A stretch of 64,000 nucleotides of DNA from Agarivorans sp050870875 (lineage in GTDB: Bacteria > Pseudomonadota > Gammaproteobacteria > Enterobacterales > Celerinatantimonadaceae): the NCBI RefSeq assembly GCF_050870875.2, contig NZ_CP194041.2, positions 1,612,001 through 1,676,000 of the forward strand, written 5' to 3'. The notes under the pieces are model-generated. The model made no database searches. It saw only the letters and a list, made by a program, of their open reading frames with translations, and was not told the origin of the DNA. Positions 1 through 9,188 of this stretch are shown here, in pieces. The position numbers were made by a program, and so were the translations under genes. Numbering within the stretch: position 1 is the first letter of the stretch; the number at the start of each line of letters is the position of its first letter.

Positions 1-801
1 CCACACCGCGCTGCGCTGATGGCGACCTTACCCTCGGCAATGAAGGCCGCTGCCCAGCAAGCCCAAGACACGGCTCGAGGTCAAGAAGATTTGTTTGGGG
101 TGTTGACGGTTGAAGATGATGTTCGGCCTAGCTTTGTGGAACAGCCCAAGTGGAGCGAAAAAGTTTGGTTGGAGGGAGAAAAAGAAACCCTTGGTTTGTA
201 TCTTACTGGCCATCCGGTGAATCGTTATATTAAAGAGTTTCGACATTATACCTCTGGCCGCTTAGTGGATATTCGTCCAACGTCTCGAGATACCACTTCT
301 ACGGTGGCTGGTTTGGTATTATCCACGCGAGTGATGATGACCAAGCGGGGCTCGAAGATGGGACTGATTCAGCTGGATGATAAAAGTGCCCGCTTAGATA
401 TTATGTTCTTTAGCGAAGCTTTTGAAACCTATCAAGAATTACTCGAGAAAGATCGCATGTTGGTGATTCAGGGACAGGTCAGCGTTGATGATTTCTCCGG
501 AGGCATTAAAATGACAGCTAGAGAAGTCATGGATCTGTCGACGGCTCGTGAGCGTTGGATGAAGAACTTACATTTAAGCTTGTCTTGTGAGCAGCTTAGT
601 GAAGTTTTTTGGCAACGTTTTTACACAATTTTAGAGCCTTATCGCGCGGGGACTTGTCCGGTCACGATAAGTTATGAGGGCGATCGCGCCAGCGGCATGT
701 TAAGCTTAGGCACCGACTGGCGGATTACGCCGAGTGAAGATTTAATAGAGGCGTTGACCCAACTATTGGGACAACAGCAAGTCACCCTAGAATTTAATTA
801 A
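1..801 (+). CDS. dnaE: DNA polymerase III subunit alpha, C-terminal part (partial at window start)
   Basis: This is the last 266 codons of the replicative polymerase catalytic subunit; the frame is open from base 1, so the start lies outside the window. What remains is the region after the polymerase core. A segment around LGLYLTGHPVNRY is followed by an OB-fold-like stretch (VAGLVLSTRVMMTKRG, then IQGQVSVDDFSGG) and a C-terminal tail of the kind that contacts tau in the family. The polymerase active site is not in view. accA begins 12 bases after the stop, as in E. coli, and the two are probably co-transcribed. The protein acts in the cytoplasmic replisome. The identification rests on sequence resemblance and on the dnaE-accA-tilS order. 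Confidence 0.93.
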   Translation, partial: PHRAALMATLPSAMKAAAQQAQDTARGQEDLFGVLTVEDDVRPSFVEQPKWSEKVWLEGEKETLGLYLTGHPVNRYIKEFRHYTSGRLVDIRPTSRDTTSTVAGLVLSTRVMMTKRGSKMGLIQLDDKSARLDIMFFSEAFETYQELLEKDRMLVIQGQVSVDDFSGGIKMTAREVMDLSTARERWMKNLHLSLSCEQLSEVFWQRFYTILEPYRAGTCPVTISYEGDRASGMLSLGTDWRITPSEDLIEALTQLLGQQQVTLEFN

Positions 802-813
802 GAATAAGATTAT

Positions 814-1767
814 ATGAATCCCAATTTTCTAGAGTTTGAGCAGCCGATTGCCGAGCTGCAAGCACAAATCGAAGAGTTACGTATTGTGAATGAAGATTCT
901 GTAGATGTTGATCTACAAGATGAAATTTCTCGTTTACAGGAAAAACAAAACGATTTAACAAAAAAAATATTTTCAGATTTAGGTGCTTGGCAAGTTGCGC
1001 AGTTAGCGCGTCATCCCAATCGTCCTTATATGCTTGATTATATTGAGCATATATTCACTGATTTTGATGAATTGGCCGGTGATCGCGCTTATGCCAACGA
1101 CGAAGCTATTATTGGCGGGATGGCGCGTTTGGATGGCCAACCAGTGATGGTGATTGGTCAGCAAAAAGGTCGCGAAACCAAAGAGAAAATTCGACGAAAT
1201 TTTGGTATGCCAAAGCCTGAAGGCTATCGTAAAGCCCTTCGTTTAATGGAAATGGCTGAGCGCTTTAAAATGCCCATTATCACTTTTATTGATACTCCAG
1301 GGGCTTACCCTGGTGTAGGAGCAGAAGAGCGTGGGCAAAGTGAAGCGATTGCCAAAAACTTATTGGTGATGTCTGGCCTTAAGGTCCCCACGATTTGTAC
1401 CGTGATTGGTGAAGGCGGTTCCGGTGGTGCTTTAGCGATTGGCGTCGGTGATCGAGTCAATATGTTGCAATACAGTACTTATTCGGTTATTTCTCCAGAA
1501 GGCTGCGCGTCTATTTTATGGAAGAGTGCCGATAAGGCTCCGGTTGCTGCCGATGCAATGGGCATTACTTCAGAACGACTTAAAGAGCTGGATCTAATTG
1601 ATGACATCGTTGTGGAACCATTGGGCGGAGCACATCGTGATGTGGCAATGATGGCGCATAACCTGAAAATCAAGCTATTGAGTGATTTGGAAACGTTAAC
1701 GGCTTTAGACGTTGAAACCTTGCTTGAGCAACGCTACCAGCGTTTGATGTCCTACGGTTACTGTTAA
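814..1767 (+). CDS. accA: acetyl-CoA carboxylase carboxyltransferase subunit alpha
   Basis: AccA forms the carboxyltransferase with AccD. It moves the carboxyl group from biotin carried by AccB to acetyl-CoA, giving malonyl-CoA for fatty acid synthesis. The 317 residues match the usual length near 319. The N-terminal helical part (FEQPIAELQAQIEELR) is followed by the crotonase-like fold, with the glycine-rich GEGGSGGALAIGVGD stretch expected to make the oxyanion hole and acyl-CoA site. The start at 814 gives a normal N-terminus. It sits between dnaE and tilS, as in enterobacteria. Nothing looks damaged. Confidence 0.97.
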   Translation: MNPNFLEFEQPIAELQAQIEELRIVNEDSVDVDLQDEISRLQEKQNDLTKKIFSDLGAWQVAQLARHPNRPYMLDYIEHIFTDFDELAGDRAYANDEAIIGGMARLDGQPVMVIGQQKGRETKEKIRRNFGMPKPEGYRKALRLMEMAERFKMPIITFIDTPGAYPGVGAEERGQSEAIAKNLLVMSGLKVPTICTVIGEGGSGGALAIGVGDRVNMLQYSTYSVISPEGCASILWKSADKAPVAADAMGITSERLKELDLIDDIVVEPLGGAHRDVAMMAHNLKIKLLSDLETLTALDVETLLEQRYQRLMSYGYC

Positions 1768-1799
1768 CTGTTTATTGGCATTGAGCCTTAAAGGCTTCA

Positions 1800-3146
1800 A
1801 TGCCCGTTTTTCTAGGATTAGCAGTGTCACTTTTTCGCAACTTTGAGCGGTCTTTTACTAAACTGGATATTCCATTTACCAAGGTAGTGGTCGCTTATAG
1901 TGGTGGATTAGACTCTAGTGTATTGCTTAAACTTAGCCAGCAACTTTTCACTAAACACCCTCATATAGCACTTGTTGCGGTTCATGTGAATCACGGTTTA
2001 CAACAACAGGCGAAGCAATGGCAGCGACATTGCCAAGAACAAGCTGAACTGTTCGGTGTGCCTTTTGTCGCGGAGTCTGTCGAGCTTCAAATAAAACCCC
2101 GAGAAAGTATTGAAGCTGCTGCGCGAACTGCTCGTTATGCGGCATTAGCAAAACATGTTGATAGTGAGAGCTTGTTATTAACCGCACATCATGCGGATGA
2201 TCAGTTTGAAACTTTGATGCTTGCCTTAAAAAGGGGGGGGGGCTTAAGCGGTTTAGCGGCAATGCCAGATTGTCGCCGTTTTGCCCAAGGACACCTATTT
2301 CGGCCTCTATTGGTTTCAACTCGCGCTGATTTACAGTGTTATGCTCAACAATCAGACTTATCTTGGATTGAAGATCCGAGCAATCAATCGATGCAATTTG
2401 ACCGTAATTTTTTACGCCATCAAGTCTTACCCGAGCTCACTCAGCGTTGGCCTCAACTACTCCAGACAGTGCGGCGAAGTGTTACCCATCTACAAGAATC
2501 TAAACACCTAATTGACGAACTTGCCGCAAGTGATATGCGAAATTGTGCGCTTGCAGACTCGATAGATTGTGCTCAATTATTACTTTTATCTGAGGCGCGT
2601 TGTAAGAACGTGTTGCGATTTTGGCTGAATGCCCAGAGCTGGTCTTATCCGAGTCAGGCTCAGCTGCAACAAGTAGTCGCGCAATGTCAGGCTAAAGCTG
2701 ATGCTAAGGTGACGATCTCGTTGCCTCAGGGTCAGATCCGCCGATTTAAAGGTCGGCTTTATTTAGTCGATAAAGCTAGTCTATTTGAACAGTCAGAAGT
2801 AGATGTCTGGGATATGAAGGCGCAACCCTGTTTGGCGTTACAAAATGGAAGTCGTTTAAGTTGGCACAAAGGTGGCCGTTTATTACCGCCTGGTTCAGCA
2901 CAACGAGTCTCTATTCGTTTTCGTGATGAGTTAAGCATCGATAGTTTTAATTCTGTAGAGCGTCATGGGAATCGAAGTATTAAAAAATTATTGCAAGAAG
3001 CGCATTTAAAACCTTGGTTGCGTAATCGCATCCCTTTTGTATTTTATGATGAGCACTTGGTCGCAATTGCCGATCTCTACACGAGTAAAGCATTTCTAGC
3101 TGAGCGTTCTGAAGGGATAAGGCTAAAGTGGCAGGCGAGTCATTAA
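1800..3146 (+). CDS. tilS: tRNA(Ile)-lysidine synthetase
   Basis: TilS uses ATP to attach lysine to C34 of tRNA-Ile(CAU), changing its codon reading from AUG to AUA. The PP-loop ATP pyrophosphatase motif SGGLDSSVLL lies near residues 35-44, and the family segment HHADDQFETLMLALKRG follows. The C-terminal half has the substrate-binding TilS domains. Two starts are plausible: ATG at 1800 with AAAGG just upstream, or GTG at 1824 with TAGGA upstream. The latter would place the PP-loop nearer the E. coli distance. A run of ten G at 2233-2242 encodes part of KRGGGL; it is in frame here, but a one-base slip would destroy this essential enzyme. Confidence 0.95.
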   Translation: MPVFLGLAVSLFRNFERSFTKLDIPFTKVVVAYSGGLDSSVLLKLSQQLFTKHPHIALVAVHVNHGLQQQAKQWQRHCQEQAELFGVPFVAESVELQIKPRESIEAAARTARYAALAKHVDSESLLLTAHHADDQFETLMLALKRGGGLSGLAAMPDCRRFAQGHLFRPLLVSTRADLQCYAQQSDLSWIEDPSNQSMQFDRNFLRHQVLPELTQRWPQLLQTVRRSVTHLQESKHLIDELAASDMRNCALADSIDCAQLLLLSEARCKNVLRFWLNAQSWSYPSQAQLQQVVAQCQAKADAKVTISLPQGQIRRFKGRLYLVDKASLFEQSEVDVWDMKAQPCLALQNGSRLSWHKGGRLLPPGSAQRVSIRFRDELSIDSFNSVERHGNRSIKKLLQEAHLKPWLRNRIPFVFYDEHLVAIADLYTSKAFLAERSEGIRLKWQASH

Positions 3147-3335
3147 GCTACAGTATTTCTCTCTGCTTGATAGATGTTAGTTCCATGGGCATTTCTGAGC
3201 GAAGCGAAGGGCCCAAGCATTTCTTTTAAATATCACTTGTCATTCATTTCGGCCCAAGACTGTTTTAGTGATAAATAATCGCAATGATGAGGCTTCAAGC
3301 GCTAGCTGCCTTGCTAAATCCGATCCCCTAAGCTA

Positions 3336-4241
3336 TTAATTTTTTTGTGTGTCAGACTTATCTGCATAGAGCTGAGTATCGGCCTGTTGGATTAATTGCT
3401 TACTATCTAATCCTGGTGTCCAAGAACTCACACCGATACTGGCCGAAACATTATATTGGGCTAATAAAGGAGTATTTTGTAGCTCTTGATTCAAACGATT
3501 GATCACCATTCGCGCCGACTGTTCGGTCGCGGGTCTGAGTAGCATGGCAAATTCATCGCCGCCGATCCGAAAAGCTAGGTCACCGCTACGGATGACAGAT
3601 TGTAACACCTGCGCAAAGCTGATGAGTACTTGGTCTCCCACTGGATGTCCAAGTGTATCGTTAATTTCTTTGAACTTATTTAGGTCTAGTAGCATTAATA
3701 CGAGACCTGCATCTTGTTGCTGGTTTTGCCTCGTTTGCTGTTTAATTGAGGTATTCAATGATTCGTCGAAATGGGCTCGATTACCAATACCTGTTAAATA
3801 GTCATTTCTGACTCGCTCTTGTAAGCGATTAATTTGTAAGGCATGTTTTAATGGCAATTGAAGCAACTGGACTAGTTGGCGGAGTTTTGATATCTCGCCT
3901 TGTTGAAAGGGAGTGTCACGAGTAAAGGTCGCAATGGCTAAGCTATTTTGTTTATGGTTTAGGCTAAAGCTACGATAATAGCGTTGTCCTTCAAACAGGC
4001 TCACTTGCTGTTGGATATCGTCACTCACTAGACGCAAAGCAGAAAAATTCACAAAGCGAGTTGCCATAGCGGCAAAGTTTTGCAGTAGCTCCTCTAGCTG
4101 CAAGCTTTCTTGTAGGGACTCTATAATACTCAGTTTTTGTATAGGATTTAGCTTCGCGTCATTAGGAAAATGCGATACTTTTCCGTGACTTACTACTTCA
4201 TTTTGCGCTAATTGTAGAGAATCCATAGTGACTTTACTCAT
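3336..4241 (-). CDS. diguanylate cyclase (GGDEF domain)
   Basis: This 301-residue soluble protein is predicted to make cyclic di-GMP from two GTP. The C-terminal half is a GGDEF domain beginning near DYLTGIGNRAHFDE, with the signature intact at residues 227-231. An inhibitory I-site RxxD (R218-S-G-D221) sits exactly five residues before it, so product inhibition is likely. The N-terminal 150 residues carry no transmembrane segment; their pattern suggests a GAF-like sensory domain, but I cannot name a ligand. No EAL domain is present. The patatin gene lies 65 bases upstream on the same strand, so co-transcription is possible. Confidence 0.9.
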   Translation of the reverse strand: MSKVTMDSLQLAQNEVVSHGKVSHFPNDAKLNPIQKLSIIESLQESLQLEELLQNFAAMATRFVNFSALRLVSDDIQQQVSLFEGQRYYRSFSLNHKQNSLAIATFTRDTPFQQGEISKLRQLVQLLQLPLKHALQINRLQERVRNDYLTGIGNRAHFDESLNTSIKQQTRQNQQQDAGLVLMLLDLNKFKEINDTLGHPVGDQVLISFAQVLQSVIRSGDLAFRIGGDEFAMLLRPATEQSARMVINRLNQELQNTPLLAQYNVSASIGVSSWTPGLDSKQLIQQADTQLYADKSDTQKN

Positions 4242-4306
4242 CGTTAAATCTTTAAATCGGCGTCAATAACGCTGCTCTATTAGATATAAAGCAAATCTTG
4301 GGCCAA

Positions 4307-5452
4307 TTAATCCTGAATAAAAGTCAAAATCTTGTCAATCTGTGCTGATGCGTCTTTATAGCCGTGGTTGAGTAAGCAAGTGGTGTAGGTTTGTTCAAAC
4401 ATCAAAAAGCTGGTAATTGAAGAGGGTTTAGCTTGTTTAATCCCAAGAGTGGCTAGCATTAGCTTGACGCTTAAAGGGAGGTGCTGATAATAGTTGTGGG
4501 CGAGTTGGTCAAAATCAATGCTTGGTTTAATGCTGAGGCTTGTAATCGGTCGTAAGTTTAATTGCTGTTGTTGTTGTTCGCTGAGAAGTTCGATGGTGCG
4601 ATTAATTCGTTCGAGCCGCTCTAGATCTGAGTTTAAGGTGTCGGAAAAGATTGAATCCAACAAATGACCTGCAATTGCAGCGCTATTCGGCGCTAGGGGA
4701 GTCAGCATTGATGATGAGCGACGTTGTTGCTCTAAGTGGATGGTGACTATTTTATCTGCGCCTAAGTGGATGGCTGGGCTGAGGGGGCAAAGCTGATGAA
4801 TCGAACCATCGCCGTAGTAATCTTGTCCTACTTTTGCTGCAGGGAAGATTAAGGGAATAGCGGCAGATGCTAGCAAGTGGGTTGTGTGGATTTGGGTCTT
4901 ATGACCTAATCTTCGTGCTCGCTGCCAGTTTTGTTGAGCCTCTTCAGCTTGAAAGAATGATAGTGAGTTACCGTCTTGATAATTTGAAGCGGTAACCGCT
5001 AAGGCATGTAAATGTTTACTTGCGATATTTTGGTCTATTCGCTTGTAGTTGAGATAGTTATTGAGTAATTGTTGTAAGGGTTCGTTGTTTAACAGTGAAA
5101 ATCCATGTTGACGGCCATAATCGGCATGTAAGCTTTTACAAAGCAGAGACGACAATTGTTTGGCAATCGTGAGGCCGTCAGTTTTGAATACTTGTTTACA
5201 ATGAAAGTTTCGCCAAATATATTCGAGTTTTTTAACGCCAAGTCGAAAGCAAGATGCATAAACCGCTAGTGCGGTTGCATTAATCGCACCCGCTGAAGTA
5301 CCACAAATAATTTGAAAAGGACTGGCGTGATTACGAGGATATTGTTCGGCAATAGCCTTGAGTACCCCGACTTGATAGGCAGCTCTAGCCCCTCCTCCTG
5401 TGAGTACTAAAGCGACTTTTTTATTGGTGTGGTTATTAGCTTTTGGGTCCAT
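4307..5452 (-). CDS. patatin-like phospholipase
   Basis: Predicted serine lipid acyl hydrolase of the patatin family, 381 residues. The oxyanion-hole motif GGGARAAYQVGVL is near the N-terminus. The nucleophile elbow CGTSAG places the catalytic Ser at residue 53, and the partner Asp is D215 in GDGS, so the Ser-Asp dyad is complete. There is no signal peptide or membrane segment, which suggests a cytoplasmic or membrane-associated enzyme. A short glutamine run (CAA/CAG repeats) lies near residue 290. The substrate is unknown; family members act on phospholipids or lysophospholipids. It precedes the diguanylate cyclase gene on the same strand. Confidence 0.88.
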   Translation of the reverse strand: MDPKANNHTNKKVALVLTGGGARAAYQVGVLKAIAEQYPRNHASPFQIICGTSAGAINATALAVYASCFRLGVKKLEYIWRNFHCKQVFKTDGLTIAKQLSSLLCKSLHADYGRQHGFSLLNNEPLQQLLNNYLNYKRIDQNIASKHLHALAVTASNYQDGNSLSFFQAEEAQQNWQRARRLGHKTQIHTTHLLASAAIPLIFPAAKVGQDYYGDGSIHQLCPLSPAIHLGADKIVTIHLEQQRRSSSMLTPLAPNSAAIAGHLLDSIFSDTLNSDLERLERINRTIELLSEQQQQQLNLRPITSLSIKPSIDFDQLAHNYYQHLPLSVKLMLATLGIKQAKPSSITSFLMFEQTYTTCLLNHGYKDASAQIDKILTFIQD

Positions 5453-5511
5453 AATTATATGTTAGCACAGCCATTTATAAACGTTTGTTTGGAGCATCAG
5501 GACAAACGACA

Positions 5512-5540
5512 ATAAAAAAGCTGGCTATAGCCAGCTTCTA
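5512..5540 (-). terminator. intrinsic terminator after proS
   Basis: A GCTGGC/GCCAGC stem with a TAT loop is followed, on the minus strand, by a run of T. It lies 20-45 bases past the proS stop codon and so should end the proS transcript before the patatin gene. Confidence 0.8.
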
Positions 5541-5558
5541 AAGTTTGCAGGTTGCGGA

Positions 5559-7259
5559 TTAAAATTGTTCAAAAACTTGCTCAATGGTTACTTCAACCTT
5601 TTCACCACTGCGTCGGTTTTTGTATTCAATTACACCTTTATCCAAACTACGATCACCAATTACAATTACATGTGGAATTCCAATTAACTCAATGTCGGCA
5701 AACATCACGCCTGGGCGTTCTTTGCGATCATCAAATAATACTTCGATTCCGCGCTGTTTGGCTTCTTCATAAAGCTTGTTGGCGACTTCTTGAACCCGAT
5801 GAGATTTATGCATGTTCATGGGAACGATCGCAAGGGTAAACGGCGCGATGGCTTCCGGCCAAGTAATGCCGTATTTATCATTGTTTTGCTCGATTGCTGC
5901 GGCAACGATACGCGATATGCCAATGCCGTAACAGCCCATGGTAAGGACTTGATTTTTTCCTTGCTCGTTGAGAACAGCAGCATTCATCGATTTGGCATAA
6001 GCTTCGCCTAGTTGGAAAATATGGCCAACTTCAATCCCTCGTTTAATCGAAAGTGTACCAGAACCGCAAGGGCTGGGGTCACCTTCAATGACATTGCGTA
6101 AATCAGCAACCTCTCCAAGGGCGACATCGCGATCCCAGTTAATACCAAAGAAGTGCTTATCATCGATGTTTGCTCCCGCGCCAAAGTCACTGCAGTGTGC
6201 GGCACTTCTATCGACAATTACTGGGATTGCTAAATTGACTGGACCGAGGGAGCCTGGACCTGCACCAATGACTGCTCGAATCTCTTCTTCACTGGCAAAC
6301 TCTAAAGGCGCTGCAACTAGCTCAAGTTTTTCGGCTTTAATTTCGTTAAGCTCGTGATCGCCTCGAAGAATTAGCGCGATAAGTTGGTGCTCTGATGTTT
6401 CACTTGCTTTAACAATCAGGGTCTTCACTGTTTGTTCAATTTTAAGCTCAAATTGCTCTACTAATTCAGCGATGGTTTTTGCATTAGGGGTCGCAACTTC
6501 GCGCATCTCTTGACTTGGCATCGCACGCTCACCTTTAGGAGGAAGCGCTTCGGCTTTTTCAATATTGGCGGCGTAATCACTGCCATCAGAGAACACAATT
6601 GCATCCTCGCCTGACTCTGCAAGTACGTGAAATTCGTGTGAATGACTACCACCAATGCTACCCGTATCGGCTAATACGGGGCGATACTCTAAGCCTAGGC
6701 GTTCAAAAATACGACAATAGCTTGCATGCATCTCATCATAAGTCTCTTGTAAGGACTCTTCAGACAAATGGAAAGAGTAGGCATCTTTCATCAAGAATTC
6801 ACGCGAGCGCATCACACCAAAACGAGGACGGACTTCATCACGGAATTTGGTTTGAATTTGATAAAGATTTAGCGGCAGTTGCTTGTAGCTATTAATCTCT
6901 TTTCGGACTAGTTCTGTGACCACTTCTTCGTGGGTTGGGCCTAATACAAAATCGCGTGAATGGCGGTCTTTAAAACGTAATAACTCGGGACCAAATTTGT
7001 CCCAGCGACCAGTTTCATGCCATAAATCACTGGGTTGAACAACTGGCATACGGATCTCAACAGAACCACTGGCGTTCATTTCTTCACGAACAATTTGTTC
7101 AACTTTAGAAAGCACTCGCAAGCCATTAGGGAGCCAAGTGTAAAGACCTGAGGCCAGCTTTCTAACCATGCCTGCACGTAGCATCAATTGATGAGATACA
7201 ATCTCAGCATCACTTGGCGTTTCTTTCTGGGTAGCCAGAAGATATTTGCTAGAACGCAT
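5559..7259 (-). CDS. proS: proline--tRNA ligase, bacterial type with editing domain
   Basis: ProS charges tRNA-Pro with proline in the cytoplasm. It is a class II synthetase; the 566 residues are close to the 572 of E. coli ProS. The N-terminal catalytic part includes ASGLYTWLPNGLRVL and RPRFGVMRSREFLMKDAYSFH (class II motif 2 region). The middle stretch, about residues 225-405, corresponds to the YbaK-like editing insertion that clears Ala-tRNA-Pro. The anticodon-binding domain forms the C-terminus, with GVMFADIELIGIPH near its end. The rcsF-trmO-(acetyltransferase)-proS order resembles rcsF-trmO-proS in E. coli, with one gene inserted. Confidence 0.97.
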   Translation of the reverse strand: MRSSKYLLATQKETPSDAEIVSHQLMLRAGMVRKLASGLYTWLPNGLRVLSKVEQIVREEMNASGSVEIRMPVVQPSDLWHETGRWDKFGPELLRFKDRHSRDFVLGPTHEEVVTELVRKEINSYKQLPLNLYQIQTKFRDEVRPRFGVMRSREFLMKDAYSFHLSEESLQETYDEMHASYCRIFERLGLEYRPVLADTGSIGGSHSHEFHVLAESGEDAIVFSDGSDYAANIEKAEALPPKGERAMPSQEMREVATPNAKTIAELVEQFELKIEQTVKTLIVKASETSEHQLIALILRGDHELNEIKAEKLELVAAPLEFASEEEIRAVIGAGPGSLGPVNLAIPVIVDRSAAHCSDFGAGANIDDKHFFGINWDRDVALGEVADLRNVIEGDPSPCGSGTLSIKRGIEVGHIFQLGEAYAKSMNAAVLNEQGKNQVLTMGCYGIGISRIVAAAIEQNNDKYGITWPEAIAPFTLAIVPMNMHKSHRVQEVANKLYEEAKQRGIEVLFDDRKERPGVMFADIELIGIPHVIVIGDRSLDKGVIEYKNRRSGEKVEVTIEQVFEQF

Positions 7260-7321
7260 ATCTGTCCTTTCATTTTATTAGTAGTAAATTGCGGCGATTG
7301 TAGCAGGCTAACTATTGTCTG

Positions 7322-7942
7322 TCAGGCCTTGTCACGTCGGTCACCGATGATTTTTGCAGGGTTTCCGGCAACAATCGCCCATTTGGGAATATCTTTGGTG
7401 ATCACCGAGCCCATACCAATGACCGCATGGTCTGCAATCGTGACACCATCAATGATACAACAATTAGCACCAACCCAAACATCTTGGCCGATACGAATGC
7501 CTTTCGAGGTATTGTTTTGTTGCCAAACAGGGGTGTCAGGATGCATGCCATGATTAAAGGCGTATATTTTAACACCATTGGCGATTCGGCTGTGGTTGCC
7601 AATGGTTACGCCCTTCTTCCCGCCATCAATTGAGCAGCCATGATTAATGGCAACATCTTCTCCGATTTGAATAGGCCCATGCAAAAAGCATTGAGCGGCC
7701 ACGAAAGTGCGTGCGCCAAGTTCAATGTTTCGACCCGGTTCTGCAAATAGTTGGGCGTCGGGGGCGATGAAGCAATGTTCTCCAAAAGCAACGGTTTCCA
7801 GAGCACTTAGTTGTTGTTGTAGTTGCTGTTGCCAAGGTGTTGCCCACTCTAGGTGTTTCGCTTTGAGTTTAAAATATAACCAGGGCATCCATGCCAAACG
7901 TTGCTTATGTTGGCTCTGATAGTCGGGTGGCTTAACAGGCAT
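7322..7942 (-). CDS. hexapeptide-repeat (left-handed beta-helix) acyltransferase
   Basis: Predicted acetyltransferase of the maltose/galactoside O-acetyltransferase type, 206 residues. Hexapeptide repeats such as IQIGED, VTIGNH, IRIGQDVWVGANC and VTIADHAVIGMGSVI run from about residue 70 to the end. The family-like tail VAGNPAKIIGDR is present, as is a candidate catalytic His in YAFNHGMHPDTP. The N-terminus (KQRLAWMPWLYFK) is basic and aromatic, perhaps contacting membrane or acceptor. It overlaps the end of trmO by 11 bases, so the two are translationally linked. The acceptor substrate cannot be told from sequence; a sugar or envelope glycan is the usual case. Confidence 0.85.
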   Translation of the reverse strand: MPVKPPDYQSQHKQRLAWMPWLYFKLKAKHLEWATPWQQQLQQQLSALETVAFGEHCFIAPDAQLFAEPGRNIELGARTFVAAQCFLHGPIQIGEDVAINHGCSIDGGKKGVTIGNHSRIANGVKIYAFNHGMHPDTPVWQQNNTSKGIRIGQDVWVGANCCIIDGVTIADHAVIGMGSVITKDIPKWAIVAGNPAKIIGDRRDKA

Positions 7943-8651
7943 GCTGCACCGACAGAATAAGTAACTGCTGCGCTTCTGAAGGTAAACCGAATACCTGCCA
8001 GCGAAGGTTAAATTGGTAGAGTCTCACGCCATAAACTTTGTCATCCAGTTTAAGGCGTTTATAAGCGGGTCGCGGATCTTGCGCTAAGACTTGCTCGATG
8101 ACTAAAGATTGTTCGGTGTTTATATTAAGCTGCAGCGCTTGTTGTTTCGCGGCGTCTGTCCAGCCAACAGATAATTCTGATCTGGGTTGGTTTTGTGCAT
8201 AGCCTGCTTTTGCGTCGATAACACTGTCACTATAGGGAAGGTAGGGTTTAACATCATATATTGGGGTGCCGTGAACCAAATCCCCACCTTTAAAATGTAA
8301 CACTGGGGCGCTTGTATTGCGTTCTACATGGCTGAGTTCCATCAGTGAAAGTCCAAGATGATTCGGTCTAAAACTTGAGCGAGAAGCCAATACGCCGACT
8401 TTTTTATTACCGCCTAAACGTGGGGGACGAACTTTGGCTTTCCAACCAGCTGAGATGTTTTGATGGAAAGCAAACATTAACCAAAAGTGACTAAACTGCT
8501 CAATTTCATCGAGCATGTCGAGATCATTGAAAGGTGCTGTAAATATCAGTTGAGTCGAGGTTGCAGTGACTAAACCGGGTTGCCGAGGGACTGAAAATTT
8601 CTCAGCGTAGGGTGACTGAATATAGCCTAAAGGCTCAATGGTCAGGCTCAT
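7932..8651 (-). CDS. trmO: tRNA (N6-threonylcarbamoyladenosine(37)-N6)-methyltransferase
   Basis: TrmO (formerly YaeB/TsaA) methylates t6A37 of tRNA-Thr to m6t6A using S-adenosylmethionine. The N-terminal beta-barrel domain is clear from IGYIQSPYAEKFSVPRQPGL-like sequence near the start and FRPNHLGLSLMEL further on. I place the start at 8651, not at the possible upstream ATG at 8702. The shorter form begins like the E. coli protein and lies five bases past the rcsF stop, whereas the longer form would run 46 bases into rcsF. The downstream acetyltransferase overlaps its 3' end. Length is 239 residues, close to the family norm. Confidence 0.92.
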   Translation of the reverse strand: MSLTIEPLGYIQSPYAEKFSVPRQPGLVTATSTQLIFTAPFNDLDMLDEIEQFSHFWLMFAFHQNISAGWKAKVRPPRLGGNKKVGVLASRSSFRPNHLGLSLMELSHVERNTSAPVLHFKGGDLVHGTPIYDVKPYLPYSDSVIDAKAGYAQNQPRSELSVGWTDAAKQQALQLNINTEQSLVIEQVLAQDPRPAYKRLKLDDKVYGVRLYQFNLRWQVFGLPSEAQQLLILSVQHAC

Positions 8652-8656
8652 AAATT

Positions 8657-9022
8657 CTAAATCTTGTAAGCTTTTCCGAAACAACTCAGCATCGCTAGGC
8701 ATGCTGGAGGCTCATTAATGGGATAGCACTGCTGAATGACGACAGCATTTGCGCCTAGTGCGGCCGCTTGTTCACGTAAATCATTACGCGCATCGACCAT
8801 TTGAGGTGGCGCTTGATTGACTTTTTCTTGGCAACTCACACCTTCTATAATACCTAAGTATTCTGAATTTAAAGGGTCAATATGTTCTTCGGCGTAGATA
8901 GTAACATTGGCCGCGGGCAGATAGTTATCGAAATTTTGTTTGTCGATATTGCTGTTGAAAGAGTAATTACCGCTACAAGCTGTAGCCGTTATGGCCAGTG
9001 CGGCAAGAAATAATTGGCGCAT
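8657..9022 (-). CDS. rcsF: RcsF-like outer-membrane lipoprotein
   Basis: This is a 121-residue lipoprotein precursor: a hydrophobic signal ends in a lipobox ITATAC, with the acylated Cys at residue 16. The mature part carries four cysteines spaced as in RcsF (GVSC, VIQQC, PPAC, LSC), which form nested disulfides in E. coli RcsF. The segment AAALGANAVVIQQC matches the RcsF family pattern. RcsF senses envelope stress and signals to the Rcs phosphorelay through IgaA. Position immediately upstream of trmO-proS is the E. coli arrangement. No other rcs gene is in the window, so whether it feeds a Rcs relay here is inference. Confidence 0.85.
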   Translation of the reverse strand: MRQLFLAALAITATACSGNYSFNSNIDKQNFDNYLPAANVTIYAEEHIDPLNSEYLGIIEGVSCQEKVNQAPPQMVDARNDLREQAAALGANAVVIQQCYPINEPPACLAMLSCFGKAYKI

Positions 9023-9188
9023 AATCTTCCTAATAGTTATTTAACTTGAACTGAGTCATCGCTTGAGAGATTAGAGATGTACTTATTGATAATTTGAGGT
9101 TTATTATACCATCACTTTGTTGCACTTGCTGATGCTAATTATTTGTGATGAATAACTTGAAGGGTCTGGCGTTTACCGAGGAAGGGGA

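Noticed and set aside
2233..2242. Phase variation of tilS through the G10 tract.
   Set aside because: TilS is normally essential, so on/off switching is unlikely; kept only as a slippage hotspot.
1951..2319. A 122-codon minus-strand frame within tilS.
   Set aside because: Shadow of the conserved tilS frame; no family resemblance or ribosome-binding site.
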